Source: Gemmobacter caeni (GTDB taxonomy: Bacteria > Pseudomonadota > Alphaproteobacteria > Rhodobacterales > Rhodobacteraceae). Taken from it: a stretch of 64,000 bases of DNA. The stretch covers positions 62,001 to 126,000 of the forward strand of contig NZ_QBKP01000012.1 in NCBI RefSeq assembly GCF_003054195.1. Direction: 5' to 3'. The position numbers and the translations under genes were made by a program. Under the pieces are notes generated by a model. That model was given only the letters and a program-made list of their open reading frames with translations, was not told the DNA's origin and ran no database searches. Shown here in pieces: positions 26,169 to 36,127 of this stretch; position 1 is the first letter of the stretch, and each line of letters begins with the position of its first letter.

Positions 26169-27074
26169 TTACAGGTTGAACACGCGGCTCGGGTGCAGCT
26201 CGCCCGACTGGTAGCTGCCCACCGCCACCGGCTTTCCCCGATACGAGGCCCAGGCCGTTTCCCCGAACTCCACCCCCGAGGCGATGACCATGCCGGGATT
26301 GCCATTCTTCAAACGCGCCGCGCCTTCCGGCGTGGCGGGCAATTCCGGCAGATCGGCAAGCCCGAGTTCCAGCGGCAGCAGCAGTGTGTCGATTTCCTCG
26401 CTGCGCGCCAGCCGCTCGATTTCGTCAAGGCTTACGCCCTTGTCCGCCTCGAACGGGCCGGACCAGACCCGGCGCAGCCATTCCACATGGCCGCCGCAGC
26501 CCAGGGCCGCCCCCAGATCGCGGGCGATCGACCGCACATAGCCACCCTTGCCGCAGACCATTTCCAGCTCCACATGGTCGGCATCGGGGCGGGCGATCAT
26601 CTCAAGGCTTTCCACCCACAGCGGGCGGGCGGCCAGATCCATCGCCACGCCGTCGCGGGCGAGGTCATAGGCGCGCTCGCCCTCCACCTTCACGGCGGAA
26701 AACTGCGGCGGAATCTGCATGATCTCGCCCCGGAACGGCGCCAGCACGGCGGCAATCGCCGCATCTTCGGGGCGCGCGTCGAAGGACGCCAGCGGTTCGC
26801 CCTCAGCATCGTCAGTGGTGGTAGTCACCCCCAGCCGCACCATGAAGCGATAGGCTTTCAGCGCATCGGTGATATAGGGCACGGTCTTGGTCGCCTCACC
26901 CAGGGCCACGGCCAGCACCCCGGTCGCCGCCGGATCGAGCGTTCCGGCATGACCGGCCTTCTGCGCCTGAAACGCCCATTTCACCTTGTTCACGACCGAG
27001 GTCGAGGTGATGCCTGCCGGCTTGTCGATCACGACCCAGCCGGAAACCGCCCGGCCTTTCTTGCTGCGCGCCAT
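26169..27074 (-). CDS. truB: tRNA pseudouridine(55) synthase
   Basis: A 301-residue enzyme that isomerises U55 in the tRNA T-loop. The catalytic aspartate is in [15 protein letters not shown] near residue 47, preceded by [25 protein letters not shown] and a C-terminal extension agree with TruB. It lies in a run with the phosphodiester glycosidase-like gene and rbfA; rbfA-truB proximity is common in bacteria. Confidence 0.96.
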   Translation of the reverse strand: MARSKKGRAVSGWVVIDKPAGITSTSVVNKVKWAFQAQKAGHAGTLDPAATGVLAVALGEATKTVPYITDALKAYRFMVRLGVTTTTDDAEGEPLASFDARPEDAAIAAVLAPFRGEIMQIPPQFSAVKVEGERAYDLARDGVAMDLAARPLWVESLEMIARPDADHVELEMVCGKGGYVRSIARDLGAALGCGGHVEWLRRVWSGPFEADKGVSLDEIERLARSEEIDTLLLPLELGLADLPELPATPEGAARLKNGNPGMVIASGVEFGETAWASYRGKPVAVGSYQSGELHPSRVFNL

Positions 27075-27129
27075 ATCCGCCCCGCTTCTTTCAGAGAACC
27101 CGCCTGCTATCCGTCCCGGGGGCAGGCCG

Positions 27130-27858
27130 TCAAGGCAGCGGCGCCACCAGCCCGACGATAGGCCCCATGGGGAAGCCTATATCCGCCCGTCCCAGCTCCG
27201 GCGCATAAAGGCGCGAGACCTTGCCATCGAAATACAGCGCATCGGGCAGGCCGAGTTGATCACGGAACAGCCGCGCGAAGGTTTCAAAGTTCACCGCAGC
27301 ATCCGAAATGGCAAACACCGCGCGCTTGCCATCGGCGCTGACCCCTACGCCGTTGCGGATATAGGTGCTGTCGCTGCCCGGAATGAACTTCGGATGCAGC
27401 TTGCCGCCGATCACCAGCATCGGCCCGGATTGTGTGGCATAGCGACAGGCGCGCGGCGCCCTGTCGAAGCGCCGCGATTCGATGACCGCGAACCGCGTCT
27501 TGCCGATGCAGAACACGCCGTTCGGCAGCATCCCGAAATTTCCGCGCGAGGCGGGCAGCACGATCCCGTGCCGCTGCTGCCCTTTCTCGATGTAAAGCCC
27601 CACAGGCCTGCGGTCGGGATGATACATCCCCGCGTTCATTGCAAAGACCAGCGCCTTGCCTTCGGGCGCCAGCGCTGTATCCACCGCGCCGAACGACCCC
27701 AGAAGATCGCCCGCATCATCGCTGTGAAACAGCCGCAGATCGGCGCCAGCCTGCACCTCGCAAAGCGTGAAGGGGAGGCTCTCGAAGCTGGTCTGTCGGC
27801 ACGGTTCTGCCAGCGCCGGGGCGGCCAGCAGACACAGCGCCGCCAACAGCTTAAGCAT
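27130..27858 (-). CDS. Exported phosphodiester glycosidase-like protein (DUF2233/NAGPA family)
   Basis: A 242-residue protein with a clear signal peptide ([19 protein letters not shown]). The mature domain has [48 protein letters not shown] and [10 protein letters not shown]. These are landmarks I associate with the phosphodiester alpha-N-acetylglucosaminidase-like (DUF2233) family. It probably acts in the periplasm on a phosphorylated or phosphodiester-linked glycan, but the substrate is unknown. It overlaps rbfA by eight bases and lies between two RNA-processing genes without obvious functional connection. Confidence 0.8.
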   Translation of the reverse strand: MLKLLAALCLLAAPALAEPCRQTSFESLPFTLCEVQAGADLRLFHSDDAGDLLGSFGAVDTALAPEGKALVFAMNAGMYHPDRRPVGLYIEKGQQRHGIVLPASRGNFGMLPNGVFCIGKTRFAVIESRRFDRAPRACRYATQSGPMLVIGGKLHPKFIPGSDSTYIRNGVGVSADGKRAVFAISDAAVNFETFARLFRDQLGLPDALYFDGKVSRLYAPELGRADIGFPMGPIVGLVAPLP

Positions 27859-28288
27859 CGTCGCCGTCGTCGCCCTCATCCGGCGTGTCCAGATCGCGGC
27901 GCACCTTTTCATCGGCGAACAGGCGCCGCGTCTCGTCCAGCTGATCGAAGGTCGCATCGGGGCGAAAGCGCAGGTCGGGTGTGTATTTCAGCGTCAGCGC
28001 CCCGCCGATGCGGTGGCGCAATTCGGCCTTGTTGCGCGCTAGCGCGGCAATTGCATCCTCCACCGGAACCGATCCCATCAGCGGCATCACATAAGCCGTC
28101 GCCACCTTCAGATCGGGCGAACAACGCACCTCGCCCACGGTGATGGACATGCGGTTCAGATCGGGATCGTGGATCTCGGCCCGGTTCAGCACATCGGAAA
28201 GCGTGCGCCGGATCAGTTCGCCAACGCGAAGCTGCCGTTGCGAGGGGCCATCGCCCGAGGAGAAGCGGTTTTTCGACATGACTTCCAT
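27851..28288 (-). CDS. rbfA: 30S ribosome-binding factor A
   Basis: A 145-residue KH-fold maturation factor for the 30S subunit. It shows [38 protein letters not shown] and [16 protein letters not shown], all typical. The C-terminus is acidic ([11 protein letters not shown]). The ATG at 28288 has GGAAGG five bases upstream; an internal ATG three codons on is also possible. Divergent from dapB across an 88-base region. Confidence 0.96.
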   Translation of the reverse strand: MEVMSKNRFSSGDGPSQRQLRVGELIRRTLSDVLNRAEIHDPDLNRMSITVGEVRCSPDLKVATAYVMPLMGSVPVEDAIAALARNKAELRHRIGGALTLKYTPDLRFRPDATFDQLDETRRLFADEKVRRDLDTPDEGDDGDDA

Positions 28289-28376
28289 CTAAGCCTTCCC
28301 CGCCGCCGCCGCAACAGGGCTTGGCCGTCTCCGCGCTTTCACGCTATGGGAGGGCGAGCAGACAGGAGGGCGCGAG

Positions 28377-29186
28377 ATGGACGCATTGCCGGGTATCGTC
28401 ATCGCCGGGGCTTCGGGCCGCATGGGCCGCATGCTGATCGGTACGGTTCTGGCCAGCGACAAGGCCCGTCTTGCCGCTGCCATCCAACGGCCGGGGCATG
28501 ACTGGATCGGTCGTGATATCGGCGAATGTCTGGGCGGCGCGCCGGTCGGCGTGAAAGTCACTGACGACCCGCTGGAGGCTTTCGCCAAGGCCCGCGCGGT
28601 GATCGACTTCACCACCCCCGCCGCCACGGTGGAATTTGCCGCCCTCGCGGCGCAGGCGCGTCTGGTCCATGTCATCGGCACCACCGGGCTTGAGCCGGAA
28701 CATCTGGCAAAGATCGACGCCGCCGCCCGCCATGCGGTGATCGTGCGTGCGGGGAACATGAGCCTTGGTGTCAACCTGCTGGTCACCCTGACCCGCAAGG
28801 TCGCCGCCGCCCTTGATGCCGACTGGGACATCGAGGTGATCGAGGCGCATCACAACAAGAAGGTCGATGCGCCCTCTGGCACCGCGCTGATGCTGGGTCA
28901 TGCCGCCGCCGAAGGGCGCGGCGTCGATCTGGACACCATGCGCGACTCGGGCCGTGACGGCATCACCGGCGCCCGGCGCCCCGGTGCCATCGGCTTCAGC
29001 GCCATTCGCGGCGGTGACATCGTGGGCGAACATGACGTGCTGTTTGCCGGGACGGGCGAGCGCATCGTGCTGCGCCATATCGCGACTGATCGTGCCATCT
29101 TCGCCCGTGGCGCGCTGAAAGCCGCCCTTTGGGGGCAGGACAAGGGCCCCGGGGCCTATGACATGATGGATGTGCTCGGCCTCTGA
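28377..29186 (+). CDS. dapB: 4-hydroxy-tetrahydrodipicolinate reductase
   Basis: A 269-residue cytoplasmic reductase of the lysine/diaminopimelate pathway. The nucleotide-binding loop is GASGRMGRM near residue 11, and the active-site segment [17 protein letters not shown] carries the catalytic histidine and lysine. Length and C-terminal DMMDVLGL are normal. Confidence 0.97.
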   Translation: MDALPGIVIAGASGRMGRMLIGTVLASDKARLAAAIQRPGHDWIGRDIGECLGGAPVGVKVTDDPLEAFAKARAVIDFTTPAATVEFAALAAQARLVHVIGTTGLEPEHLAKIDAAARHAVIVRAGNMSLGVNLLVTLTRKVAAALDADWDIEVIEAHHNKKVDAPSGTALMLGHAAAEGRGVDLDTMRDSGRDGITGARRPGAIGFSAIRGGDIVGEHDVLFAGTGERIVLRHIATDRAIFARGALKAALWGQDKGPGAYDMMDVLGL

Positions 29187-29210
29187 GGCCCGGCACGTCC
29201 CTGCCCATTG

Positions 29211-29228
29211 CTTCTTGCAAAAATACTC
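29211..29228. repeat. Candidate dispersed intergenic motif
   Basis: CTTCTTGCAAAAATACTC lies between the converging dapB and SDHAF4-like genes and is conspicuously AT-rich for this genome. It resembles a motif I have seen repeated between genes in Rhodobacterales genomes. Only one copy was noticed here, so the repeat status is unproven. Confidence 0.3.
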
Positions 29229-29276
29229 AAATTCCGACGCTGCCGGCCACGCGGCCAGTCGGGGCAGGGCGCCGCC

Positions 29277-29453
29277 TCAGAAATCGACCGCGATACCCTT
29301 CTTTTCCCAATCGCCAAAGCGCACCGGCTCCGGCCCGTCGCGCCCGCCCAGTTCGGGCGGCAGGGTCTGGTCCTTCGCGGCGCGGCGGCGTTCCTCGGCC
29401 TCGGCCAGGGCGCGCAGCGCTTCGGGTGGAAGGTCAGGCTTGTCCTCGCTCAT
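29277..29453 (-). CDS. DUF1674 / SDHAF4-like succinate dehydrogenase assembly factor
   Basis: A 58-residue protein. The C-terminus GRDGPEPVRFGDWEKKGIAVDF (in part) has the conserved GPEPxRxGDWExKGxxxDF pattern of DUF1674, the bacterial relatives of eukaryotic SDHAF4. That factor binds flavinylated SdhA and promotes complex II assembly. The N-terminus is a charged helix. The ATG at 29453 gives the normal short length; the open frame continues upstream only as a shadow of rsmB. Confidence 0.85.
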   Translation of the reverse strand: MSEDKPDLPPEALRALAEAEERRRAAKDQTLPPELGGRDGPEPVRFGDWEKKGIAVDF

Positions 29454-29529
29454 CGGTCGGGTTCCTTGCAGGCTTCTCTGCCATGATATACGGGCGGCAG
29501 GCAGATGAACAAGGGCGGGGACGCGGGCA

Positions 29530-30768
29530 ATGGCAAGGACGGCACGGGCGGCGGCGGTGGACATGCTGGACGGTGTGCTGGGCGAGGGCCTGCTGCTGAG
29601 CCAGTGTGAAGCGGCGCTGACCGGCCTGTCCCCTGCTGACCGCGCGCGGGCGCAGCGGCTGACGGCGCAGGTGCTGCGCCATGTCGAACCGACCGACCGC
29701 CTTCTGAAGCCCTTTCTCCGCAAGGCTCCGCCGCTGACGGTGCTGAACACCCTGCGCCTTGCCACAGTGGAACTGGTGCTGGGCGAGGCTGCGCATGGTG
29801 TGGTGAACGAGGCAGTGAACATGGTCCGCCATCACCGCCGTCATGCCGCGCTGTCGGGGCTGGTGAATGCCGTGCTGCGGCGCGTGGCGGAAAACCCCAG
29901 TTTCGGCAAGCAACCGCCGCAGCGCCTGCCGTTCTGGCTGCGCAAGCCATTGGTCGATGCCTGGGGCAAGCCCGCGGTCAGTGCGATGGAGGCTGTGCAG
30001 GCCGCCCCTGCGCCGGTCGATCTGACCCTGCGTCCGGGGCGGGATGTGGGGATCGAAGGGGCTGAGGCCTTGCCCACGGGCAGTCTGCGGCTTGCCCCCG
30101 GTGTGCAGGTTTCCGCCCTGCCGGGCTATGCGACCGGCGACTGGTGGGTGCAGGACGCTGCCGCCGCGCTGGCAGTGCCGCTGCTGGCACCGCAGGCGGG
30201 CGAGCGGGTGCTGGACCTCTGCGCCGCGCCGGGGGGCAAGACCTTGCAACTGGCCGCCGCCGGGGCGCAGGTCACGGCGCTGGATGTGAACGAGTCGCGC
30301 ATGACGCGGCTGCGCGACAACCTTGCGCGCACCGGCCTCACCGCCGAGGTGGTGGTGGCCGATGCGCTGGACAGGCAGCCCGAGGCCCCGTTCGATGCCA
30401 TCCTGCTGGATGCGCCCTGTTCCGCTACGGGCACCATTCGCCGCCATCCCGATCTGCCCTTTGTGAAAGACGGATCGGAACTGGAGGCATTGGTCGCCCT
30501 GCAGGCCGCGCTGATCGACCGGGCGCTGGGCTGGCTGAAACCGGGAGGGCGGCTGGTGTTCTGCACCTGCTCGCTTCTGCCGGAGGAAGGGGAGGCGCAG
30601 CTTGCCGCCGCGCTGGCGCGTCACCCCGCCCTGCGCGTTGATGATACCCTGCCGCCCGGCGCCGACCCCGAATGGCGCGCGCCTGCGGGCGGTTTGCGCC
30701 TGCGGCCCGATTACTGGGCCGACCGTGGCGGGATGGACGGGTTCTTCATGGCGCGGCTGGCGCGCTGA
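29530..30768 (+). CDS. rsmB: RsmB-family 16S rRNA (cytosine-5) methyltransferase
   Basis: A 412-residue enzyme with an N-terminal NusB-like RNA-binding domain (residues ~1-130) and a SAM-dependent methyltransferase domain. The SAM loop is LDLCAAPGGKTLQLA. The two active-site cysteines sit in DAPCSATGTIRRHPD and FCTCSLLPEEGE. It should methylate C967 or an equivalent in 16S rRNA. It converges on gph with a 23-base overlap. Confidence 0.9.
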   Translation: MARTARAAAVDMLDGVLGEGLLLSQCEAALTGLSPADRARAQRLTAQVLRHVEPTDRLLKPFLRKAPPLTVLNTLRLATVELVLGEAAHGVVNEAVNMVRHHRRHAALSGLVNAVLRRVAENPSFGKQPPQRLPFWLRKPLVDAWGKPAVSAMEAVQAAPAPVDLTLRPGRDVGIEGAEALPTGSLRLAPGVQVSALPGYATGDWWVQDAAAALAVPLLAPQAGERVLDLCAAPGGKTLQLAAAGAQVTALDVNESRMTRLRDNLARTGLTAEVVVADALDRQPEAPFDAILLDAPCSATGTIRRHPDLPFVKDGSELEALVALQAALIDRALGWLKPGGRLVFCTCSLLPEEGEAQLAAALARHPALRVDDTLPPGADPEWRAPAGGLRLRPDYWADRGGMDGFFMARLAR

Positions 30769-31414
30769 ACGCGGCGACCAGCCCCGGCAGCGCATCGTGA
30801 TGGGCGAAAGCCGCATCATGTGGCAGCGCCTCGACCGGGGTTTTGCGATAACCTTCGGTGAACAACAGGAAGGGCAGGCCCGCGTTCTGCGCGGTTTCCG
30901 CATCGACCTCGCTGTCGCCCACGAAAATCGCCGGGCCGCCACCCATGCGTGTCAGCGTTTCCAGCAGCGGCGCCGGATCGGGCTTCTTCACCGGCAGACT
31001 GTCGCCGCCGATTACCGCCGCGAACAGGTTTTCCAAGCCGAAATGGCGCAGCACCGCAAGTGTCGGCGCCAGCGGTTTGTTGGTGCAAAGCCCCAGCTTG
31101 CAGCCCGCTGCCTGCAACGCCTCCAGCGCCGCGCGGGTGCCGGGATACAGCACGGTCAGCGCCTGCGCCCCTTCATAGACTTCCAGAAACCGGGCCAGAA
31201 CGCGGTCGAACTCCGGCCCCTCATGCGGCAGGTCCCGCGATTCGCACAGCCGCGCCACAAGGTTCGGCGCGCCGCGTCCGACAAAGCCCTGAACCTCGGC
31301 ACGGGTAAAGGGGGGCTGGCCCAGAGCGGTGAAAACGGTGTTGGCGCTGGCATGGATGTCGGGTGCGCTGTCAATCAGCGTGCCATCCAGATCGAAGATA
31401 ACGGAATGGGTCAT
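30746..31414 (-). CDS. gph: HAD-family phosphatase, probable phosphoglycolate phosphatase
   Basis: A 222-residue HAD hydrolase. Motif I is IFDLDGTLIDSAPDI, motif III lysine KPDP, and motif IV FVGDSEVDAETA. The helical cap between residues ~15 and 90 fits Gph-type (subclass IA) enzymes, which dephosphorylate 2-phosphoglycolate. Other small phosphorylated substrates cannot be excluded. Confidence 0.8.
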   Translation of the reverse strand: MTHSVIFDLDGTLIDSAPDIHASANTVFTALGQPPFTRAEVQGFVGRGAPNLVARLCESRDLPHEGPEFDRVLARFLEVYEGAQALTVLYPGTRAALEALQAAGCKLGLCTNKPLAPTLAVLRHFGLENLFAAVIGGDSLPVKKPDPAPLLETLTRMGGGPAIFVGDSEVDAETAQNAGLPFLLFTEGYRKTPVEALPHDAAFAHHDALPGLVAAFSAPAAP

Positions 31415-31580
31415 GCGGGCTCCTTTGCGGGCGGAGAATGGCCTGCCCCGGCGCCGGGGTCCAGCCCCCGGACCGGCTCACACGGGGTTTTGCGGTGACA
31501 GGGGGCGCCCGCGCGTCTATGGTGCGGCGCAAGACCCGGACACGGGCAAGGCAGGCAATTTGTGGATCAGTGAGCGGGGC

Positions 31581-33317
31581 ATGAGGGCGGTTGCGCGCGG
31601 CGCATGGTGGGCAGAGGCTTGGGTGCAGGCGATGAACCGCCTTGCCGCCCGTAAGGCCACGCGCGCAAAGCCCGCCGCCGGTTTCGTCTCGCAACCCGAA
31701 CCCCGCACCATCGGTCTTTACGCGCGCGGCAAGCAGCTTGTTGCCGGAAACTTCCTGTTCGCAGGCCATCTGATCGAGGCGCCGGGGGCAGAGATCTGGG
31801 ATATCGCCTGCCCGGGCCCCGCGTTTGAGGCTGAATTGCAGGGCTTCGGCTGGCTGGATGATCTGGCGGCGGTCGGTGATCCGGCGGCGCGCAAACGCGC
31901 CCAGGACTGGACCTTTGGCTGGATTGATCGTTACGGGCGCGGCGACGGCCCCGGCTGGTCGCCCGATCTGACCGGACGGCGGCTGATCCGCTGGATCAAC
32001 CATGCCATCCTTTTGCTGGGCGGGCAGGATCGTGACCGCGCTTTGGCCTATTACAGCGCACTGTCGCATCAGACGGTGTTCCTGTCGCGGCGCTGGCAGG
32101 TGGCCTCGCCTGGCCTGCCGCGCTTCGAGGCGCTGACCGGGCTGATCTATGCGGGTCTGGCGCTGATCGGGATGGAGGCGCATGTTGATCCCGCCGCCGC
32201 CGCGCTGGCGCGGGAATGTGAGCGCGAGGTGGATGCCGAAGGAGGGATACCGACCCGCAACCCCGAGGAATTGCTTGAGGTTTTCACCCTGCTGACCTGG
32301 GCTGCCCAGGCGCTGACCGATGCCGGGCGGCTGGTGCCGCCGTCGCATCTGGCAGCGATTGAACGGATCGCGCCGACTCTGCGCGCGCTGCGTCATGCCG
32401 ATGGCGGGCTGGCGCGGTTTCACGGGGGCGGGCGCGGGCTGGAGGGGCGGCTGGATCATGCGCTGGCCAGTTCCGGCGTGAAGCCCGCACCTGTCGGCGG
32501 GCTGGCCATGGGCTTTACCCGGCTGTCGGCGGGGCGCAGTTCGGTTATCGTCGATACAGCCCTGCCGCCGGGCGGGGAGGCGGGGGCCTCGGCCCATGCC
32601 TCGACCCTCGCATTCGAGCTGACGTCGGGGCGGCGGCCGCTGATCGTGAATTGTGGCAATGGCGCGCCTTTCGGCGCCGACTGGCACCGGGCCAGCCGCG
32701 CCACGCAAAGCCATTCGACCCTGTCCATCGACGGGTTTTCCTCGTCCCGCTTTGCCCATGACCGCCGCGAGGTGCTGGAGGATCGTGCCCGCATCACCCT
32801 GCTGCGGCAAAGCCATGATGCCGAGGCGCATCTGCTGCTTGCCGGGCATGACGGCTGGCGTGGCACGCACGGTCTGGTGCATCTGCGCGACCTTTCCCTG
32901 ACGGCTGACGGACGCCGCCTTGATGGCACCGACATGCTGGTGGCCGATACCCCTGCCGACAAGGACCGCCTGCAAGCGGTGCTGCGCCGGACGGAGGGGG
33001 AGATCGGCTTTGCTCTGCGCTTCCACCTGCACCCCGATGCGGATGCCGAAATCGACATGGGGGGCGCTGCGGTTTCGGTCGCGCTGCGCTCGGGTGAGAT
33101 CTGGGTGTTTCGCCATGACGGGCAGGCGGTGATGACGCTGGAGCCCTCGGTCTATCTGGAAAAGGGCCGTCTGATGCCCCGCGCGGCGCGACAGATCGTA
33201 CTTGCGGCATCTTTGCAGGATTTTCAGGCCCGGATCGGCTGGACCTTGGCGAAGGCACAGGATACTCCGCTCGCCATCCGCGATATTGACCGGGAAGAGC
33301 CCCCCTCCCGCCCCTGA
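31581..33317 (+). CDS. Heparinase II/III-like protein
   Basis: A protein of about 578 residues. The N-terminal half is helical, as in polysaccharide lyases of the heparinase II/III type ([36 protein letters not shown] in part). The C-terminal half is beta-rich, with SSRFAHDR and HSTLSIDG where family members keep catalytic residues. No signal peptide is evident, which is odd for a lyase. The start is uncertain: ATG 31581 is used, ATG 31632 is possible, and the frame is open further up. The gene sits between rsmB/gph and purH, 13 bases before purH, an arrangement typical of Rhodobacterales. Substrate and activity are unknown. Confidence 0.78.
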   Translation: MRAVARGAWWAEAWVQAMNRLAARKATRAKPAAGFVSQPEPRTIGLYARGKQLVAGNFLFAGHLIEAPGAEIWDIACPGPAFEAELQGFGWLDDLAAVGDPAARKRAQDWTFGWIDRYGRGDGPGWSPDLTGRRLIRWINHAILLLGGQDRDRALAYYSALSHQTVFLSRRWQVASPGLPRFEALTGLIYAGLALIGMEAHVDPAAAALARECEREVDAEGGIPTRNPEELLEVFTLLTWAAQALTDAGRLVPPSHLAAIERIAPTLRALRHADGGLARFHGGGRGLEGRLDHALASSGVKPAPVGGLAMGFTRLSAGRSSVIVDTALPPGGEAGASAHASTLAFELTSGRRPLIVNCGNGAPFGADWHRASRATQSHSTLSIDGFSSSRFAHDRREVLEDRARITLLRQSHDAEAHLLLAGHDGWRGTHGLVHLRDLSLTADGRRLDGTDMLVADTPADKDRLQAVLRRTEGEIGFALRFHLHPDADAEIDMGGAAVSVALRSGEIWVFRHDGQAVMTLEPSVYLEKGRLMPRAARQIVLAASLQDFQARIGWTLAKAQDTPLAIRDIDREEPPSRP

Positions 33318-33330
33318 TCAGGAGTGTCCG

Positions 33331-34941
33331 ATGCATACCGCCGCCGCCGCACCCGTGAACCTCGTGCCCGTGGGGCGCGCGCTCCTCTCGGTTTCCGACA
33401 AGACCGGCCTTCTGGATCTGGCACGCGCGCTGGCCGCGCGGGGGGTCGAACTGATCTCCACCGGCGGCACGGCGCAGACGCTGCGCACTGAGGGCCTTGC
33501 CGTGCGGGACGTGGCCGAGGTGACGGGCTTCCCCGAGATGATGGACGGGCGCGTGAAGACCCTGCACCCGATGGTGCATGGCGGCCTGCTGGCGCTGCGC
33601 GACGATGACGAGCATCTGGTCGCCATGGCAGCCCACGGGATCGAGCCGATCGACCTGCTGGTGGTGAACCTTTATCCGTTCGAGCAGACGGTGGCGCGCG
33701 GCGCCTCTTACGCCGACTGTATCGAGAATATCGACATCGGCGGCCCGGCGATGATCCGTGCCGCCTCGAAGAACCACAAATTCGTCAACGTGATCACCGA
33801 TCCGCAGGATTACGATGCCCTGCTGGCCGAACTGAAGGCCCATGACGGGGCAACCACCTATGCCTTCCGGCAGAAGCTGGCGCTGACCGCCTACAGCCGC
33901 ACCGCTGCTTATGATGCCGCTGTGTCCACATGGATGGCCGGGGCGATCAAGGAAGATACGCCGCGCCGCCGCGCCTTTGCCGGGCAACTGGCGCAGAGCC
34001 TGCGCTATGGCGAAAACCCGCATCAGAAAGCGGCCTTCTACACCGACGGCACGCAGCGCCCCGGTGTTGCCACCGCGCAGCAATGGCAGGGCAAGGAACT
34101 GTCCTACAACAACATCAATGACACCGATGCGGCGTTCGAGCTGGTTGCCGAGTTCGATCCGGCGGAAGGTCCGGCCTGCGCCATCATCAAACATGCCAAC
34201 CCCTGCGGCGTGGCGCGTGGCGCGACGCTGGCCGAGGCTTATGGCCGAGCCTATGACTGCGACCGGACCTCGGCTTTCGGCGGCATCATCGCGCTCAATC
34301 AACCGCTGGACGAAGCCACCGCGCGGGAGATCACCGGCATCTTCACCGAAGTCGTCATCGCCCCCGGCGCCTCGCCCGAGGCGCGCGCGGTCTTTGCCGC
34401 CAAGAAAAACCTGCGCCTGCTGACCACCGACCGCCTGCCCGACCCGCAGGCCAGGGGGCTGGCATGGAAACAGGTGGCCGGCGGTTTTCTCGTGCAGGAC
34501 CGCGACAACGGCTTCCTGCGCATGGAAGACCTGAAGGTCGTGACGAAGCGCCAGCCGACCGAGGCAGAACTGCGCGACCTGCTGTTCGCCTGGACCGTGG
34601 CGAAACACGTCAAATCCAACGCCATTATCTATGTGAAGGACGGCGCGACCGTCGGGGTCGGCGCCGGACAGATGAGCCGCGTTGACAGCACGCGAATCGC
34701 TGCCCGCAAATCGCAGGACATGGCAGAGGCGCTGGGCATCGCCGCGCCGCTGACCCATGGCTCGGTCGTGGCCTCGGACGCGTTCTTTCCCTTTGCCGAT
34801 GGCCTGATCACCGCTGCCGAGGCGGGGGCAACGGCGATCATCCAGCCCGGCGGCTCGATGCGCGACGACGAGGTCGTCGCGGCGGCCGATGAACGCGGGC
34901 TGGCCATGGTTTTCACCGGCATGCGCCATTTCCGGCACTGA
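33331..34941 (+). CDS. purH: Bifunctional AICAR formyltransferase / IMP cyclohydrolase
   Basis: A 536-residue enzyme for the last two steps of IMP synthesis. The N-terminal cyclohydrolase (MGS-like) domain has [14 protein letters not shown] and [10 protein letters not shown]. The formyltransferase domain has [25 protein letters not shown] and [11 protein letters not shown]. Start 33331 follows CAGGAGTGTCC. Confidence 0.97.
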   Translation: MHTAAAAPVNLVPVGRALLSVSDKTGLLDLARALAARGVELISTGGTAQTLRTEGLAVRDVAEVTGFPEMMDGRVKTLHPMVHGGLLALRDDDEHLVAMAAHGIEPIDLLVVNLYPFEQTVARGASYADCIENIDIGGPAMIRAASKNHKFVNVITDPQDYDALLAELKAHDGATTYAFRQKLALTAYSRTAAYDAAVSTWMAGAIKEDTPRRRAFAGQLAQSLRYGENPHQKAAFYTDGTQRPGVATAQQWQGKELSYNNINDTDAAFELVAEFDPAEGPACAIIKHANPCGVARGATLAEAYGRAYDCDRTSAFGGIIALNQPLDEATAREITGIFTEVVIAPGASPEARAVFAAKKNLRLLTTDRLPDPQARGLAWKQVAGGFLVQDRDNGFLRMEDLKVVTKRQPTEAELRDLLFAWTVAKHVKSNAIIYVKDGATVGVGAGQMSRVDSTRIAARKSQDMAEALGIAAPLTHGSVVASDAFFPFADGLITAAEAGATAIIQPGGSMRDDEVVAAADERGLAMVFTGMRHFRH

Positions 34942-34942
34942 C

Positions 34943-35452
34943 ATGCGCCGCGTTGCCCTGGTTGCCCTTGCGATTTTCTTGATTGATCAGATCACCAAAC
35001 TGGTGGTGGTCTTTGGCCTTGACCTGCGGGCGCGGGGCGAGATCGACATCCTGCCACCCCTGCTGAATTTCCGCATGGCCTGGAACCGGGGCGTCAACTT
35101 TGGCCTGATGTCCAGCGAAGGCGAGTTGATGCGCTGGGGCCTGATCATCCTGTCGATCCTGATTGTCGGCTGGGTCTGGCACTGGTCGGCAAAATCGGCG
35201 CACGGGCCGCTGGCGCGGATTTCGGCGGGCGTGCTGATCGGGGGGGCCCTGGGCAATGTGGTGGACCGCGTGGCCTATGGGGCGGTGGCCGATTTCCTCA
35301 ACATGTCCTGTTGCGGTTTCGACAACCCCTACGCCTTCAACGTGGCCGACATCGCCATTTTCGCGGGCGCGGCGGGATTGGTCCTGTTCACCGGGGATCG
35401 TGGCGCGACCAGCGGTGGCAAGCCGCGGCCAAAGCGCCGAAAGACCCCGTGA
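34943..35452 (+). CDS. lspA: Signal peptidase II (prolipoprotein)
   Basis: A 169-residue inner-membrane aspartyl protease with four helices that cleaves lipoprotein signal peptides. The two catalytic aspartates lie in [18 protein letters not shown] (first conserved block) and [11 protein letters not shown]. It starts two bases after the purH stop. A DUF3035 lipoprotein, a probable client, follows. Confidence 0.95.
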   Translation: MRRVALVALAIFLIDQITKLVVVFGLDLRARGEIDILPPLLNFRMAWNRGVNFGLMSSEGELMRWGLIILSILIVGWVWHWSAKSAHGPLARISAGVLIGGALGNVVDRVAYGAVADFLNMSCCGFDNPYAFNVADIAIFAGAAGLVLFTGDRGATSGGKPRPKRRKTP

Positions 35453-35505
35453 CGTGCCAGCGCCTTTGCGCTAAAGACAACGGGACGGGTTTTCTGGAGA
35501 GAACG

Positions 35506-36042
35506 ATGCAGGCAGCACGGCGGGTAGCGCGGGGGGCCATCCTTGCAGGAGCGGCGGCGCTTTCGATGACGCTGGCAGGCTGCGGTTCCGACCGGGAGCC
35601 GAAGCTGATGAACCTGCGGTCTACGACCAATGGACCCGATGAATTCGGCATCCTGCCGCCCAAGGCGCTGCAAATGCCGGACAACCTGAAAGCGCTTCCG
35701 GCGCCGACGCCCGGCGGCAGCAATATCACCGACCCGACGCCCGAAGCCGACGCCATCACCGCGCTGGGCGGACGTCCGGGCGCGGGCAGCGACGATGCGG
35801 CGCTGGTGGGTTATGCCGCCCGGAACGGCGTGGCGCAGAATATCCGCGGCCAGCTTGCGGTCGAGGATCTGGATCACCGCCGCCGCAACGATGCCCGGCT
35901 GCTGGAACGGGTGTTCGGCGTGAACGCCTATTACCGCGCTTACAAGGACATGTCGCTGGATCAGCATTCCGAGCTGGATTACTGGCGCCGCCGCGGTGTC
36001 GGCAATCCGTCCGCCCCGCCGCGTCAGGACGGGGAACGCTGA
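35506..36042 (+). CDS. DUF3035 family lipoprotein
   Basis: A 178-residue outer- or inner-membrane lipoprotein with a clean lipobox LAGC at residue ~26. The mature part is proline-rich with NGPDEFGILPPKALQMP and then a charged C-terminal region (DHRRRNDARLLERVF, YKDMSLDQHSEL). DUF3035 proteins are common in Rhodobacterales; a link to envelope or outer-membrane protein assembly (BamF-like) has been suggested but I cannot confirm it. Start 35506 follows CTGGAGAGAAC. Confidence 0.82.
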   Translation: MQAARRVARGAILAGAAALSMTLAGCGSDREPKLMNLRSTTNGPDEFGILPPKALQMPDNLKALPAPTPGGSNITDPTPEADAITALGGRPGAGSDDAALVGYAARNGVAQNIRGQLAVEDLDHRRRNDARLLERVFGVNAYYRAYKDMSLDQHSELDYWRRRGVGNPSAPPRQDGER

Positions 36043-36127
36043 CGCACGTCCGGTAAACTCGCCGTCAGGGCGGCTTGACCCCGGCCCTCCACCGCGTAGG
36101 TGTGGTGGGCGTCCGAGGGAGGCTTCC

